Origin: Dactylonectria macrodidyma | Lineage: Eukaryota; Ascomycota; Sordariomycetes; Hypocreales; Nectriaceae | Direction of reading: 5' to 3' | Length of the DNA: 64,000 bases | NCBI GenBank assembly: GCA_020744425.1 | Contig: JAGMUV010000016.1 | Location: 744,001 to 808,000 of the forward strand | Part shown: positions 21,405 to 33,449 of the stretch, piece after piece | Numbering within the stretch: the first letter of the stretch is position 1 | How the letters are laid out: every line of letters begins with the position of its first letter | Made by a program: the position numbers and the translations under genes | The notes under the pieces: model-generated | What the model saw: the letters and a program-made list of their open reading frames with translations, nothing else | Databases searched by the model: none | Told to the model about the DNA's origin: nothing

Positions 21405-23537
21405 TTAAATATCACAATCTGCAAAGGGGTAACACCATGTAGATTTCATAGGTTGTTCTGCGTTCTGCAATAATTAGTTATCTCCACGGGGTGCGTCCCT
21501 AAGGTATGACCTATTAACGGGATCTAGGTGTCAAACTCCAAGCTATCTAGATGAAAGTGCAAGAATGGGCGCAGTTCCATTGCGACATCACCTCTAGTTC
21601 ATGCTCAAGGGCCCTGCGAGCCTCCAGTCAAAGCATGAGAACGAGGCCACTGAGAAGATCGCCTCAGAGAAAGGAATCGACTAATTATCGTTGAGCATTG
21701 CCTCAGCACCCAATGCGATCGATGTGTATCCGGTGAGTGCAGCCACGGGGCCATCACGCGACAATCTCCCAACACCCACTTGGTGTAGGGTAGTGTAGTT
21801 TCATGCGATCCATCGAGCTTCGATATGTCCGGACCGGAGCGAGGCTTTGTTACGCAGTTAGATGTATGTCTCATGCTGAGTAACCAGGCGACTTTGACTG
21901 CTGAGAAAGTCTAATTGTAGCTCATAAATAGTGAGAAGGACTGCGAGGATTGCTCTCTTGTTATGTCTTGTTTCCTGGGATAACAGCTTCGCAAAGACCA
22001 AACACTCCTGCCCGTGATCTCAATGGCTTCAACGAATCGTCGCGTCAGACCCCACGTTGTTTCCCCCTCAGAAGCTGCTTGCAGTCACAGGTAGAACTAG
22101 ACCGCAAGATATTCAGAGCACGCCACGAAAGCCAGGTCTCAAGCCTCCTGTGTGCAAACTCGACATAAATGCATCTTGCAATATGCGCACTCAAAGATCA
22201 TCCAGTGAGGCCCTGAACGGCAGTGCTGGCAAACCCATTGGATCAGTGTGCTATCTGACTTGATCATTCGAAACGAATGTGCACAAGCATTGGCCGTTTG
22301 ATCAGGATGGTTGTAGCGTTCGACCCTCTCAAAGGATTCGCCCGGTCGGGTAGGAATGTGCCCTTGGGTACGATCATATCAGCTTTGCATGGCATAACCC
22401 GCACTATGAGTACTTACCGATGAGTAGTTCAATAATCACGTCAAAGTAAACGAGATGAGTGATCTCGAAATCACCACACCACCACAATATAATGCGTTTG
22501 AGTTTTTTCAACCCAACAAACAAGAACATAAACATTGGAGGTGTCAAAGAATGGAAACTGTGGAGGTGGTCGTCGTGAGGTAGAGAGAGGAGGCAGCCTT
22601 GGGCTTTTATATAGATTGCGTGGTCGTTGGAGAGTTGCGATGTGGTGTATGGGGAGCGTGATGGAAACGGAGAACCTGGTGAAGCTGGTAATAACGTGAA
22701 TAAGAGATAAATGATGGACCAGATATGAGCAAAGAGGCGGAAAATCCTGAGGAGGGTCGGTATCGAGGTCAAATATAGTAGAGTCAATGGTGAAGAAGGA
22801 AGATACGGCGAGCGAGTGAGACTGGGTAATGGAGTAAATGCCCCGTCGTTACAACAAAGCTCGAGGACCTTGGTGATATTGTAGCCCAGTGATCTTTTGA
22901 GATAAATTCGTAGAAGAGGGAGAGGAATAAGTAGGAGGGGGGCCGGCTCTAAACAACGAGTCAGCAACTGAGCACAACTAAGGTGCCGTACCCGACAAAT
23001 GAGGATGTAAGAAAATGGGTACCTATTGATGCAGGTACTTTGTCTTGTTTGATCGTGTCGCGGCCGATTTTTTGGGACCGGGGACCCCATGCATTTCCAA
23101 TGCCAATGGCACAGGGCACAGTAGGGATGAGTGGGGATGACGAATTGGCATGGTGAGGCGAGTGCAGGTTGTCAATGGCGTTATTTCCGTAGCGATAGGG
23201 TAGAGGATTGAGGCAAACTCGTGTTAGCAATCTTTAAGTTAGCCCCTTTCACGCTTGCTCTTTTGGCAACCGCTGCTTGTCGACTGAAGAAGTGGCAGTG
23301 GCTGATACGCAGCTTTGGCGGTCAGGTGATTTTTTTGGCCTGGTTCGCCATCATCTTCAGACGATTGTATGCAGTGACTGCGAATTGCGTGTGTGCAAAG
23401 GAATAGTGGGGAAGTGATTGCATAAACCCGCCCCCAGGGGAGGGGTCGCCTCACAGTGTTTGCGCACGTTGAATACCGGACGCGCGCCTTTCTTCCTCCG
23501 ATCGAAAACACAATCGTGAAGGAGGTCGCCACTCGCC
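21405..23537. other. gene-poor spacer with one promoter-like site
   Basis: A 228-codon minus-strand frame (22404-23090) is Leu/Pro/Ser-rich and probably only a pyrimidine-rich leader. Inside it a TATATAAAAG lies at about 22604-22613, followed by a CT-rich leader and an ATG at 22535 (see the entry there). Nothing else recognised. Confidence 0.4.
22425..22535 (-). CDS. possible first exon of a small gene
   Basis: About 70 bp downstream of a TATATAAAAG box and after a pyrimidine-rich leader, an ATG at 22535 opens 36-37 codons (MFMFLFVGLKKLKRIILW...), ending at a GTAAGT donor near 22425. A downstream frame (DMIVPKGTFLPDRANPLRGS) could be the next exon, but the only fitting acceptor gives an intron of about 35 nt, shorter than the others here. 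Tentative. Confidence 0.2.
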
Positions 23538-25400
23538 ATGGCAGATCAAGACCAGTCACGCATCATTGCGAGCAATCCTATTGGGAAAGGCCTTGACGCT
23601 TTCAGGGATTCGTTCTGCTCTATCTGTGAGGAGAGGAGCATCTCTTACTCACCAGACACGCTTGGCCAGCTTAGCCAAAAAGGTATGACTGCCGGCCCTA
23701 TTGGTTGCTCCTCTGACTGGTATACAGAATTGCAGGATCTTGCGTTCAAACTCTTGCCAACCCTTCTGGCTCTTCCTGCCGTGCAGTACCTCCCTTCCAA
23801 AAGTAGCGGCAAAAACCTTCTGGGCGATATCCTGAACCTTTTTTCCACCCTCAACGCTGACGACCTCGACCTCGACCGCATCAAAGCTCTTCTGAAAGCC
23901 GCTCTCGCCGAAGATGTAGGTGATTCCCTTTTCTGGGATGAAGTTTACAACGCCGTCACCGAATCTACCCCGCCCCCCGACCGATACCCTCGACCCAACA
24001 AACGCCGTGGAGCCAGAACACGAGCGTCATCGTACACTCGTCGGAAATCCGTCAGGATGTAGACCCGCTCCTTAAGTCGGAGCTTGGGCGTCTATATGTC
24101 GGCGTTCCCAATCTCTGCGACGCGTTCTTTGGTTGTGTGCCAGATATCCAGGCGGCAGCTGCTACCGTCTTTCGCAAGTGTACTGAAGGCGACTATCCAC
24201 TCTTCAGTAGCAAGGGGTGGAGGGGATGGCCGGCGGGCGCCAAAAAAAGCGACGTGCTGGCTTGGTTTGGCAAACTGATCCCGGAGCTGGAATCTTTCGC
24301 AGGCGACTGCAATTCGATCCCGACTCATCGACGAAAGCTGTTGGCGCAGCCCAAGACGCCACTACGAGACTCTACAGGCAAGCGCAGCATGGATATTGGC
24401 TTCGCCAATAGCGACGTTACTCACAACCTCGAGTCTGAGGGGGATTCCAGATACCGCTGGTCGCACATCCTCGTTGTTGGAGAACTAAAGAGTAACCCGG
24501 CTGCTGACAGAGCGTCGGGGGCTTGGATTGATCTCGCAACGTATGCAAGAGAAGTGTTCGCTGCTCAAGACACCCGGCGTTTCGTCTTGGGATTTACTCT
24601 CGGCGGATCTCTTATGAGGATATGGGAGTTCGACCGGCTCGGGGGGATTGCCTCCGAACAATTCGACATCAATAAGAATGATGGGGCACAACAGCTTGTG
24701 ACCACGATCCTCAGATTTCTCTGGATGAACGAAGACGGCCTTGGGTTTGACCCTACCATTATGACGTCCGATGGCAAACAGCGTATCGAGATCGAACGGG
24801 ACGGCCAGACACAGCGCCTCATCATCGACGAGGCCATGAAGCGTGCGCCTTGCATTGCCGGTAGGGCCACAACATGTTGGAAAGCCCTTCGCCTGGAGGA
24901 TCCGCAGACGCCGCTCGTTATCAAGGACTCGTGGCAGCACCCCGATCGAGACGAAGCGGGTATAATCATCCAAGAGGCGACTGAAAAGGGTGTGGCGAAT
25001 TTGACCCGATACTACCATGACGAGACTGCTCGCGTCCACGATTCTGATGACGACGTCCAGAGCAATATTCGAAAGGGACTAGACATCACAGAAGCCACGA
25101 ATTATCGACCGGGACGCCTGTTTTTGCCGTTGAGTGCGAGCGCATCCAGTGTTTCCCGCAAAGGGCGAAGCGGCAGCGCTGGCGTGAAGCGACTGTCTAG
25201 CGAAACTGATGCTGCTCTGTCGCCGAGCAAGCGATCCTGTTCACCATCTCTAGCAAAGGCAAGCGTCGACGCGCCGTCGAACCGTGTACGCCGCGGGTCA
25301 TTCTTAGTGACTATGGAAAGCCGATCTGCAAGGCTCTGCTTGCCCCGCTAGGAGGCTGTATCGAATGCCACGCGAGCTTTCTGGCAAATACACACATATA
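23538..25400 (+). pseudogene. fungal-type protein kinase (FunK1) pseudogene, truncated
   Basis: Recognised as the Pkinase_fungal (FunK1) family by WSHILVVGELKSNPAADRAS, ARE(V)FAAQDTRRFVLGFTL, RIWEFDRLGGIASEQFDINK, RLIIDEAMKRAPCIAGRATT and the Ser/Lys-rich ASSVSRKGRSGS linker. Two frameshifts are visible. One is at the poly-C run 23973-23978, where one extra C would join TESTPPP to the QQTPW segment. The other is near 25291-25300, after NRVR, where the family's RVIL-DYGKPI continues one base out of frame. Homology ends near 25370 (LGGCIE). The C-terminal lobe with the HRDIS catalytic loop is absent, so no kinase activity is possible even without the frameshifts. FunK1 genes are often expanded and linked to repeats. 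Confidence 0.85.
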
Positions 25401-25630
25401 TTCAAAGTCATCAAGTAGTCATACGAGTTATCCAGCCGATGTAAATAGTTTGGCACTACTAGCCAGAGCAGTGGATATACGCAGGCGGGGTGGCTCACAC
25501 CGAAAGTGTAGGATAGGTGCAATATGCTAGCTAATACATTATTAGAAGCAAGAGGAAGTAATTTTTAAGTAATTCAGCATGTATATATCTATTCCTTTGC
25601 TTGACCTCTCATAGGCTGTCCTCGGGCCGT
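25401..25630. other. short spacer after FunK1 relic
   Basis: AT-richer sequence between the convergent FunK1 relic and the minus-strand orphan. Nothing recognised. Confidence 0.4.
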
Positions 25631-26887
25631 TTATATCAATACAACGCCCTTTGCTACAATATCGAGTAACTCGAGATCTTCTTGCCTCGCCTCTGCTAGA
25701 CAATCAGTACGAGTGCTAGCCAAGTTCATCTCAAGATACTCAGGCGCCCCTCTACCCTCTTCCTGCGGCAGGAAATACAGAGCTGGAAAAAGGCACAGCT
25801 TAACACTATCTTGGCTGCAGTGACGACCGTTGCCAGACCCTGCGGTACACGAGGTATCCAGGTCCATGCTTCTAGTATTATAGGGATCGCCGGGCTTAAA
25901 GAAGTAGAACCGAAAACACCCTTTGGAAAGGGCAAAACGAACTTTTAGATGCAAGGCCTGAGCTAGGACAGTCTCGAGACTGCCGGCCCCCGAGATCTCT
26001 TGTTGACAGCGGCGATCGATATCCTGACTCTCCAGGGGCAAGGAGAGCTGTAAAATCCACATTATAAACGCGGCAAGCGACTTGGCTTTTTCTGGAAGAA
26101 CCTCACTCGTGAAGTGCTCTTCTGAAGTGAGTGACTTGAGGGCCATTAGATCGAGCTCGTGTAGGGCTTGCTGTCCGCCTGAAATTGATGGGTTAGTCTT
26201 CAGTTTTGAGGATATCAAAGTTCTCTTGCTCTTGGTTTCAATATGTTTTCTGTACTGATACAGCAGGGACGACTCGAGAGCCAAGATGTCGGGAAAGACT
26301 GGTTTGAAGACGAGCTCGAAAACCCCTGCTGTGACCAAGGATGCGAAAAGCTTCTCCTTTGGGATCCTTTCCTCGTGGCTGTAGGAGAGAAGACGCTCTA
26401 GCTTCCGGCCGGAAGCTTTAACTGCCCAGGTGTGTGCAGTTTGCTGATAGTGGCTTTTCTGCTGAGAGAAATCCTCCCCATCGGGACTCATCTCGCAGAT
26501 AAATGAGCTTACTTCGTTAATCTCATAGTAGACCAGATTATACTCTCGTATGATAGCCTCCCTCGAGAAACTGAAAGTGTCTGCTCTGAATGCTACTGTA
26601 TCTTGCCACAGGCGGTCCTTAGCTTCAAGTTGTCCAAAGAGATAGGAAATCTGCTTTCGGAGGTCATATTGACCTGCATCCGCAGCCTGACTGCTGTTGT
26701 GCAGTTCATCTATCTCAATCTGCGTCTCTGATAGGCGGCATCTCAGTGTGAACACGCATGCCTTTTCCTTCCGAAGCTCAGTTCGTAAATCCTCTAACTC
26801 AACGAGAATCTGTGCATTTGTCGTGTAGTCTAACTTCTTGCCGAGCTGCTGCAGTGGGGGATCCGGTGTATCGCCTAGTCCCATCAT
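25631..26887 (-). CDS. hypothetical coiled-coil protein (418 aa)
   Basis: Family not recognised. One uninterrupted frame from ATGATG at 26887 to TAA. The N-terminal quarter (about residues 25-95) is a charged heptad-like coiled coil (ILVELEDLRTELRKEKA, LRKQISYLFGQLEAKDRL). The middle is helical and mixed; the C-terminal half has Cys/Ser-rich and acidic segments (EYLEMNLAS...EDLELLDIVAKG). There is no signal peptide or membrane segment. The frame stays open another 50 codons or so upstream of the ATG, so an additional 5' exon is possible. It is intact, although its plus-strand neighbour (FunK1) is a pseudogene. Confidence 0.55.
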   Translation of the reverse strand: MMGLGDTPDPPLQQLGKKLDYTTNAQILVELEDLRTELRKEKACVFTLRCRLSETQIEIDELHNSSQAADAGQYDLRKQISYLFGQLEAKDRLWQDTVAFRADTFSFSREAIIREYNLVYYEINEVSSFICEMSPDGEDFSQQKSHYQQTAHTWAVKASGRKLERLLSYSHEERIPKEKLFASLVTAGVFELVFKPVFPDILALESSLLYQYRKHIETKSKRTLISSKLKTNPSISGGQQALHELDLMALKSLTSEEHFTSEVLPEKAKSLAAFIMWILQLSLPLESQDIDRRCQQEISGAGSLETVLAQALHLKVRFALSKGCFRFYFFKPGDPYNTRSMDLDTSCTAGSGNGRHCSQDSVKLCLFPALYFLPQEEGRGAPEYLEMNLASTRTDCLAEARQEDLELLDIVAKGVVLI

Positions 26888-29036
26888 CTCGGAGCATTCG
26901 CTGTCAGGAATCGTGCTAAGGTCTCGATCGGCTTCTCCTTTCTCGTCGACGGAGGATCCGCAACTAAGCTGACATTCGTTAGAATTATAACTCAGTGGTG
27001 CGCGCCGAGCTGTGATAGGGTCGCACTGGTGAAAAAAGGCTGAATCTTGGCCTCAATGCAAAGGAATACATCGGTAGAAATGCTACTGTTGAGGAAGTGT
27101 GTCTCAGATGGTTGAGGGTAGGAAGCCAGCGGGATGGAATCGTCGTGCGGTAGGCTAAGGAAATGGTGTTGGTGCATCGAGAATGGTATGGACCTAGCGC
27201 GTAATTATCCACGTCAAGGACATGCGTCTAGCTGATGGGCTAGAGGGGAGTTCGAGACCAGCAAGCCAGAGGGGCAAGAGGGGGGTCTAGGCTAGCGCGG
27301 AGGGAGGAGATAAGCAAGTACATTTGCACTGTACTAGAAAGATCCCAGATGCCCTAGATCTAGCAACCAATTTATCGCCTTGGCCAAGCCTCGGCCTGCC
27401 AATACAGAGACTCAAAGGAGGTCTCCTTATTTTTTTATATTATTTTTTTCGTGTCGCTCATTACCCTAGAAGCTCATGTGCATTCATCTTGTCCATGATA
27501 CCCATCTCTACCCACGAAGCGGCAACAAACTACTCGCTGGAACACACCTCATACGAGCATAACAAATAGAGACCACAAGGATACAGCATTCCAAACCATC
27601 CATCCGCACACAGCTTATGCTCCCAATGTTTGTTTAGATCAATCAATGGACAAGGAAAGTGTCGGCCTTACCCACTTACATCTGGCGGAAGGCATACTGC
27701 TTCGATATAGGGTTGTTGTCCAATTGATGTTGATTTTGTAGCAAGAGTCTGCCGCTGGCTGGTGAGTTTTATTCTGCGTCTCCCGGATCGTTTGCCGAGC
27801 ACTGATGAGCTGCGGGGTAGCTCACGCAACTCAGCCAATTCCCGCTAAACATACACATCCCCTATATCACTTACCTGGCCTGTGCTCCATTTCTTGGCGA
27901 AAACAGGTGCGGGATCATATATGGTGCTATGTCCGGAGTCCAAGTATGGACGCATGCAGTCGGAATTGAGATGGGTGGATGGGCTTCATTGGCTGAAACC
28001 AGGGCCAGGGTCAGCCTAGTTCGGGGTACAGGCTACGTGCACCTTTCTGGCAATTCATCCACACAGTGCTCGATTGGTGTCAATACGACAAGGGTCCTTT
28101 ATTGGCGCCGATCAAAAGGCGTGCAACTTGCGTCGATGGGTGCGACTGCATGTCACAGGGGCGTCAACAAGGGTCGTCAACGGAAATCGGGTGTGTTTGG
28201 ACTGGCGTTGAGCAGACGTCCCAATTTACGAGTCAAGACAGGCGCGCCCCTAAACACGCGCCGGTAGGGTTAGTGCACTCCCACGCACTCCCAACACCCC
28301 TCGAACGTGACGAAATGACGAAGCTTGTGGGCCATGTCCAGTTGCAACAACAGGTGGGATGTACTCTACGCATGGTTCCCCCGGTTCGCGGTACCAATTA
28401 CCAAGCTCATGCGCATAACTGGGGGGGAGAGGACAGAAACTCCAGAGCGGGCTTGCATCCAGTACTGGTATGCATACGACGCACGCCTCATTAGGAATAG
28501 TATCTATTATACGTCGAGTGCGCGGAGTACGACGTAGTAGGCGACGGAATCTATGCGAGCCAATTCATACACTAGCGACTTGCTTGTTTGCAGTATCGAC
28601 TTTAGGAACGAGTGCATGCTCCTTTTGCATCACCCTCTCCGATGCTCGACGGTTTCGCCGCAAGCCGTGATGCCGTCCATTTTTTGCCAACAGGCATAGA
28701 TAGCTCAATGCTTATTACCGACAGCGCATCATCCAGCGCAATCAAGTGGCTTTTATCAGACCCATGCAAAGTCTAGGCGCAATAGGAAACGCTTCATTAC
28801 ATGGTCTCCAGCTATGCATATACCACATATTGACGATTCATTTTCTTTTCAAGTCTGTTGATGGTAGCAACAATCAAGAGCGCCTGGAAAACAGTCTAAC
28901 TCGTGAAAGGATTAAAACACTGAGAGCATGAAAACAAGGCAAAATTATTCAAATCTCGAAAGGAAAATGATAGCTGGAATCGGTTCAATCGTTGGTAACA
29001 GACAACTCCAAAACTTGCAGGTTAATTATGCCGAAA
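26888..29036. other. gene-poor, holds part of a dispersed repeat
   Basis: No supported gene. The left part of a dispersed repeat (27832-28110) is homologous to 47957-48275. Confidence 0.45.
27832..28110 (+). repeat. dispersed repeat, copy 1 left segment
   Basis: Aligns in the same orientation with about 47957-48275. Shared landmarks include CAGCCAATTC-GCTAAAC, GGCCTGTGCTC, CAGGGCCAGGG and GCAAGGGTCC/ACAAGGGTCC. Many differences are transitions. It shows no coding capacity in either copy. Confidence 0.6.
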
Positions 29037-29468
29037 CTAGCTAGATGCGTTGGCAAGATTTTTTCCGTGATGATTTCTCATTTCGTCGATGACCACCTCC
29101 ATAAATTCAGGACCATCGATTGGCGGGATGTACCCTTCGGGTTCACCTCTCTGTCTCGCCTTTTCACGCATCTTGTCAATCAGCTCCTTATCGCAAACAT
29201 GTTTCTCACATTTGTCTTGCTTCAGTTTCGATGCATTTTCGCCATGGCGTTCAAGCAGCGCCTTGTGCCGCCCGAACTCGTCGCCTGAGCAAGGCCCTCT
29301 GAATCCAACTAAAAAAATCAGCTAAGCGCTACAGATCCATAAAAATTGGTTTGTACTTGAATGGAGAATTTCCCGTGGAACGTTTGGGGGTTCGACAAGT
29401 GTAAACTCTAATTTTTCCTCGATAAGCGAAAGTGTGTCAATACGGTCAGTCTTTGCTTGTGTGCCCAT
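29037..29468 (-). CDS. small charged hypothetical protein (119 aa, two exons)
   Basis: Unknown family. Exon 1 is 29468-29357 (ATG, MGTQAKTDRIDTLSLIEEKL). The intron is 29356-29285 (GTACAA donor, TTGCTCAG acceptor, 72 nt). Exon 2 is 29284-29037, in phase, to TAG. Total 360 nt. The product is acidic at the start and then Lys/Glu/Arg-rich and helical (KALLERHGENASKLKQDKCE, KELIDKMREKARQRGEPEGY), with a conserved-looking EFMEVVIDEMRNHH near the end. No signal peptide or TM. The phase agreement over the splice and the clean frame in exon 2 support a real gene. It sits between the two segments of a dispersed repeat. Confidence 0.55.
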
Positions 29469-29641
29469 TATTTCCGGTAGGGTTGGCTATTGGGTAATGG
29501 TAGGATTGGTAGAGTTAAAGATAAATACAAGGGCTTGACCGTTGAGTGAGAATGAAGAAGCAAGATGCCGGGGAGGGGAGCGATCCTTAAGGTCTTAGTT
29601 GACGAGCGATGGCGACAACTTAAATAGAGCTTGCCTTGCCT

Positions 29642-29863
29642 ATGGCCCCGCACCAGAAGTATGCGGTCAAGAAAACTCGTGGAACAAAGATTGAGCTCCG
29701 AAAGAAGAGTCACAGCGTAACGTTGCCTTCTGGGGGGTCAGCATTACCATTTTCAAAATTGCCCTTGCCTCTACATAGTGAGGCTGGTGCTTCCGGCAGT
29801 GAGTTTGAAAGCCTTGGTAGTGCAGCATCCTTGCTAAATCACCCATCTGGAATAGCATGGTAA
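29642..29863 (+). CDS. small basic/Ser-rich hypothetical protein (73 aa)
   Basis: ATG at 29642 (MAPHQKYAVKKTRGTKIELR), a Lys/Arg-rich first third, then Ser/Leu/Gly-rich to TAA. Divergent from the 119-aa gene with 173 bp between the starts. No family recognised, and minus-strand frames overlap, so it may be a chance ORF. Confidence 0.3.
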   Translation: MAPHQKYAVKKTRGTKIELRKKSHSVTLPSGGSALPFSKLPLPLHSEAGASGSEFESLGSAASLLNHPSGIAW

Positions 29864-32800
29864 AAGGGCCGCGAAATGGCCGAAAACCGACGTGGGTGCG
29901 AATGGTGCGAGGGAGGTAGACGCGTGTTGATTGGAACAGGGCGGCTGCATATGACCTGCAATGGCTTGGACAGGGTAACGGCATCCATGACTGGAAGATG
30001 GAGGCTACAGAAGACATACGGTTCAACAAATGATGGAGAGCAGGTGGACGCCTTGCCCTAGAGTTACTGTTAACGCCTTTGTGCTGTCAACTGAAACCCC
30101 ATCTGGGTGAGGCTAATAAATGCCAAGCTAACACAACAGCACGGAATAGTTTGTTCTATGTAACTTAGCTAGTGTTCATTAGTTCAGATGCCTTGCTCCA
30201 ACCCAAACCGCGAAGAGTGCCAACACTGGCACCTCCTCGCCCAGATCGCAAGGCGCGTGTCACTAGCACATTCCGACAAGGACCAATGGAGACAGAAAGA
30301 CAGAAAAGGAGCCACGATTCGGAATGCCGCAAGAGGTCGCTACAGTGGAGAACGTTCGGTCAGGCTAAGCCGGCTCGATTATGTAGTGGCCCGCGAGCTA
30401 GATGGAGCTCTTGTCACATCGCGGCCGGACTGCCATCCCGGCGGCTCGGAGACTGGGATACAATACAACCCCTGAAAGTGTGTCAAGCGTGACCCCTGTT
30501 TGTGCCCCGCGGCGCTAGTTGAATCACACCTTGTGGTCAGTACGTATAATATTGACGCCCCTCTACGGACAGGGACTGTGTGAATGACTTGTCAGAACAG
30601 GCACCCTGCCCTTACACCGAGCCTCGCCAAGTGACTATCCACCCTGGCCCCGGCCCCTGTTCCGACCAACTCAGCCTCATCGACCCATCTCAATTCTGAC
30701 CGCGCGTGTCGAGACTCGCCATCCCCAACACTTGAACTCCATGCATGCCCACAACACACGTATCATTCCCATGCCGTCCCCCCAGGAAATTGATGAGTAC
30801 ATAGTACAAGCGCGGTAACAGAATGGCCAACAGCGTCATCGATTCTGCGGTACGGTCGAGACTGGTACCATAGCCCCAGTCATAGACCGTGACAGGGTTG
30901 GGATTGCGACGGCTCATCTCGCTATACCTAGAAGGTGACGATATCTGACTAGCGTTCTTTTGAGACCGCTAAGAGTATGTTGTAGTGCGAATTGGTTGGT
31001 TGGGTTATCCAGACCCCGGCTGTCGAGGTACTACAGACGCTGTTTTTGCTGAACTCTGTCAGAGGCAGCCAGGTGAAACAGAGTAGGTGTTTTCCTTTCA
31101 TTCTCATCTATGCAGCTTCCCACCTCATCCCATGCTAGATCTATACATCTAACTAACATGACTTGAATTAAAACGACAGAAAGCCTCACCAGATTCGTAT
31201 CTACGCACGATTGAGTTTCTTTTTTTGTGTCTGGGATAAATATAGATACCACCGTAAATCCAATTACCGATTTACCCCATTAGAGATGCCGGCAAGCGAT
31301 CATCCCCCTGGAGGATGCAGAGGAGCACTAGGCTAGTTCCGCGAATTTGCCAGCCGTCTAAGCGAGACACGGCGCACGCGTTTTCAGCTGACAGCACAGT
31401 CGCCGGTGATAACAGACGTGTCACTGGCTGAGGTGCCGCTAGGAGGCTGGCCGACTTATGAGATATTCCATTGCCCGGATGTACTCTAGGCGGCGCGGTT
31501 GGGCATTGCATTGCGGGCCATACCACCCTTTTCATTGGCCAACAATACGGCCACTACGTGAGTGAAGATAGTGTTTACCAAGGCTCACGGACTCATGTAG
31601 GAGATCTTTTGCGAGCCGAGGAGGCGGCCGCTTCAGCAGCACACCGTTAACACAGTTCAACCAGGATTGGTGACCGGGGAGTGGATTTTTTTTTAAGTCC
31701 GAAACCCACGTAAAGAAACCTGGGATCATGGACGCCTCTGCGTGGCCGCAACTGGATGTCTAGATTTCAAGGATAACTAGATTTAGTCGGCTGCGCAAGC
31801 TATCGCATCAAGAGCCTAGCCGCCTCGCGACCCTGCCCGGACACGGCCGTTCAAACGCGGCCGGTTGGATGATCACGGATGCTTCCAAAAGCATCCGTCT
31901 GGTGCTTCCTACGGAGGGGCAAACCCCTGACGCCTTGTCTCCTCTACATTGGTCGGCCACTGAGTCATACAACGAAAGCGAAGCGAAGACATGTTGGGAA
32001 AACAGGGCTACAACGTGACACCCGTCACTGACGAAGGTAAATGGTGTGAACGAACAGGCATGCAGCATGACACTTGTCACTCTGGTACATTCTAGGGAGG
32101 TGCATGACAACCATACGGGAGTATCCAAGAGGGTTTAATTGAGATGCTCCCAGCGTCGTTCTGGTGATAGGCCAGAGCCAATTGTGGTAGCTTGTCAGCC
32201 CAGGTAGCTACGCGTTTGACACGTCCACTGTTGCTCTCTGTGCCATCGCCTTGTGGTTCCACAGGATATACCTACGGATAACAGGTCGCATTAATCAAAG
32301 ACAACTGAAAGAGGTGAGACTAGTTCGTGCCGTCCCTATGAATGCGATCTTCATTGGTGGCGACATGTACATATTGTGAACTTCTGCATCTCCACCTCTA
32401 TCCTATCGCTAAGCGGCCTTTCCATGCGGAGCTACATCCGCCTCACCCGTGGCCATGTAAGAAGTTTGCAATTGTTAGGATTAGGACCAGTCCTGTGGCC
32501 TGTGGCAACGCTCAATTCCCCCTTGCGTTGTATGATAGTTGGGCGGCCCAATGCGTCACAAACAATCATCGGGTGCTCGTATACGAACTGATATCTTCAT
32601 TCGTGCCGTTTGGCTGATGCATCAGTAAGCACATAAGGCATTGCGGCTTCAGAGCGCGGGTGGTGCCCAAAGGAGTAATCTGTAGTTGAACAAGATGCCG
32701 GGGAGGCCCAGAGATTAACGTGCCAGCGACATGAAGGTGTTCCTGTCAATGGGCCGCGGTTAGGCGTCGTCGACTGACCAATGACCATATGCATTGTACG

Positions 32801-33095
32801 TGGCACGAGCTAGTGTATTCATGGGGCGGGGAATTATTTTCGTTGTAGTATGGGTGGTGTGACGAGGTGGGGAAGGATTTTTCAGTACAGGGGCGAATGT
32901 TGAGGCGAACAACGCACGACCTGCTTGTGACATGGTTCGGCGACATAAGAAGCCAGCCTTCCCCGTACCGGTATTTTATTATGAACCGCAAATCATCCCA
33001 CATCTTCAAATTTGTAGGCGACCCAGGTGCTCTTTTCCACCAGCCAATTTCACTCCTTGTATCACCCTTTATTACCCTGATATCACACTACGAAA
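29864..33095. other. gene-poor spacer
   Basis: Contains the right segment of the dispersed repeat (30505-30715) and a small hairpin (GGATGCTT-CCAA-AAGCATCC, 31878-31897). Open frames are short and overlap on both strands; none resembles a known family. Confidence 0.45.
30505..30715 (+). repeat. dispersed repeat, copy 1 right segment
   Basis: Aligns with about 49047-49240. Landmarks are GTTGAATCACAC-TTGTGGTC, ATGACTTGTCAGAA, CTGCCCTTACACC and CGCCAAGTGA-TATCCACC. Order and orientation relative to the left segment match copy 2, but the distance is about 2.4 kb here and about 0.8 kb there. Confidence 0.65.
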
Positions 33096-33449
33096 ATGGG
33101 GCAGTGGTATTACAGATACGCCTGTGTTAGTTGCCTGTGTTTGTTTCTCGATTTATTGCAAGAGCGTCTTTTTCCTAACATTATCAAATCACAGCCGTGT
33201 TTACGAAAAAGGACCAACAAACCAAGCAAGATATGTAAAAAATGCAATTTTGCATATATATACACGATACGAAAATTTTTTTGGTCGACCGAACTTCCAC
33301 CGGTTCACAAGGAGATGGATGAGAATGGTAACATGGTGTTCGCCAAGCTGAAGAAGTCAAAACTCGGAGGATACAAGCCTGATTGGACGAAAAACTGGAA
33401 AGTGTATATCAAAAGCCGCCACCCTGATATCCACCAAGATACCTCCTAG
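33096..33449 (+). CDS. possible small gene, last exon coding-like
   Basis: The frame is open from ATG 33096 to TAG 33449. The last 48 codons (KEMDENGNMVFAKLKKSKLG... KSRHPDIHQDTS) look like genuine protein. The first part is Cys/aromatic-rich and contains intron-like sequence (a TCCTAACATTATCAAATCACAG block at about 33173-33194), so splicing is likely, but I could not find a model in which all phases agree. Family unknown. Confidence 0.3.
   Translation: MGQWYYRYACVSCLCLFLDLLQERLFPNIIKSQPCLRKRTNKPSKICKKCNFAYIYTIRKFFWSTELPPVHKEMDENGNMVFAKLKKSKLGGYKPDWTKNWKVYIKSRHPDIHQDTS

Noticed and set aside
22404..23090. 228-codon minus-strand ORF
   Set aside because: Leu/Pro/Ser-rich low complexity; a TATA box and leader lie inside it, so it is more likely upstream region of a smaller gene.
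31878..31897. Hairpin GGATGCTT-CCAA-AAGCATCC
   Set aside because: Eight-bp stem in an intergenic region with no U tract or gene context; such hairpins occur by chance.
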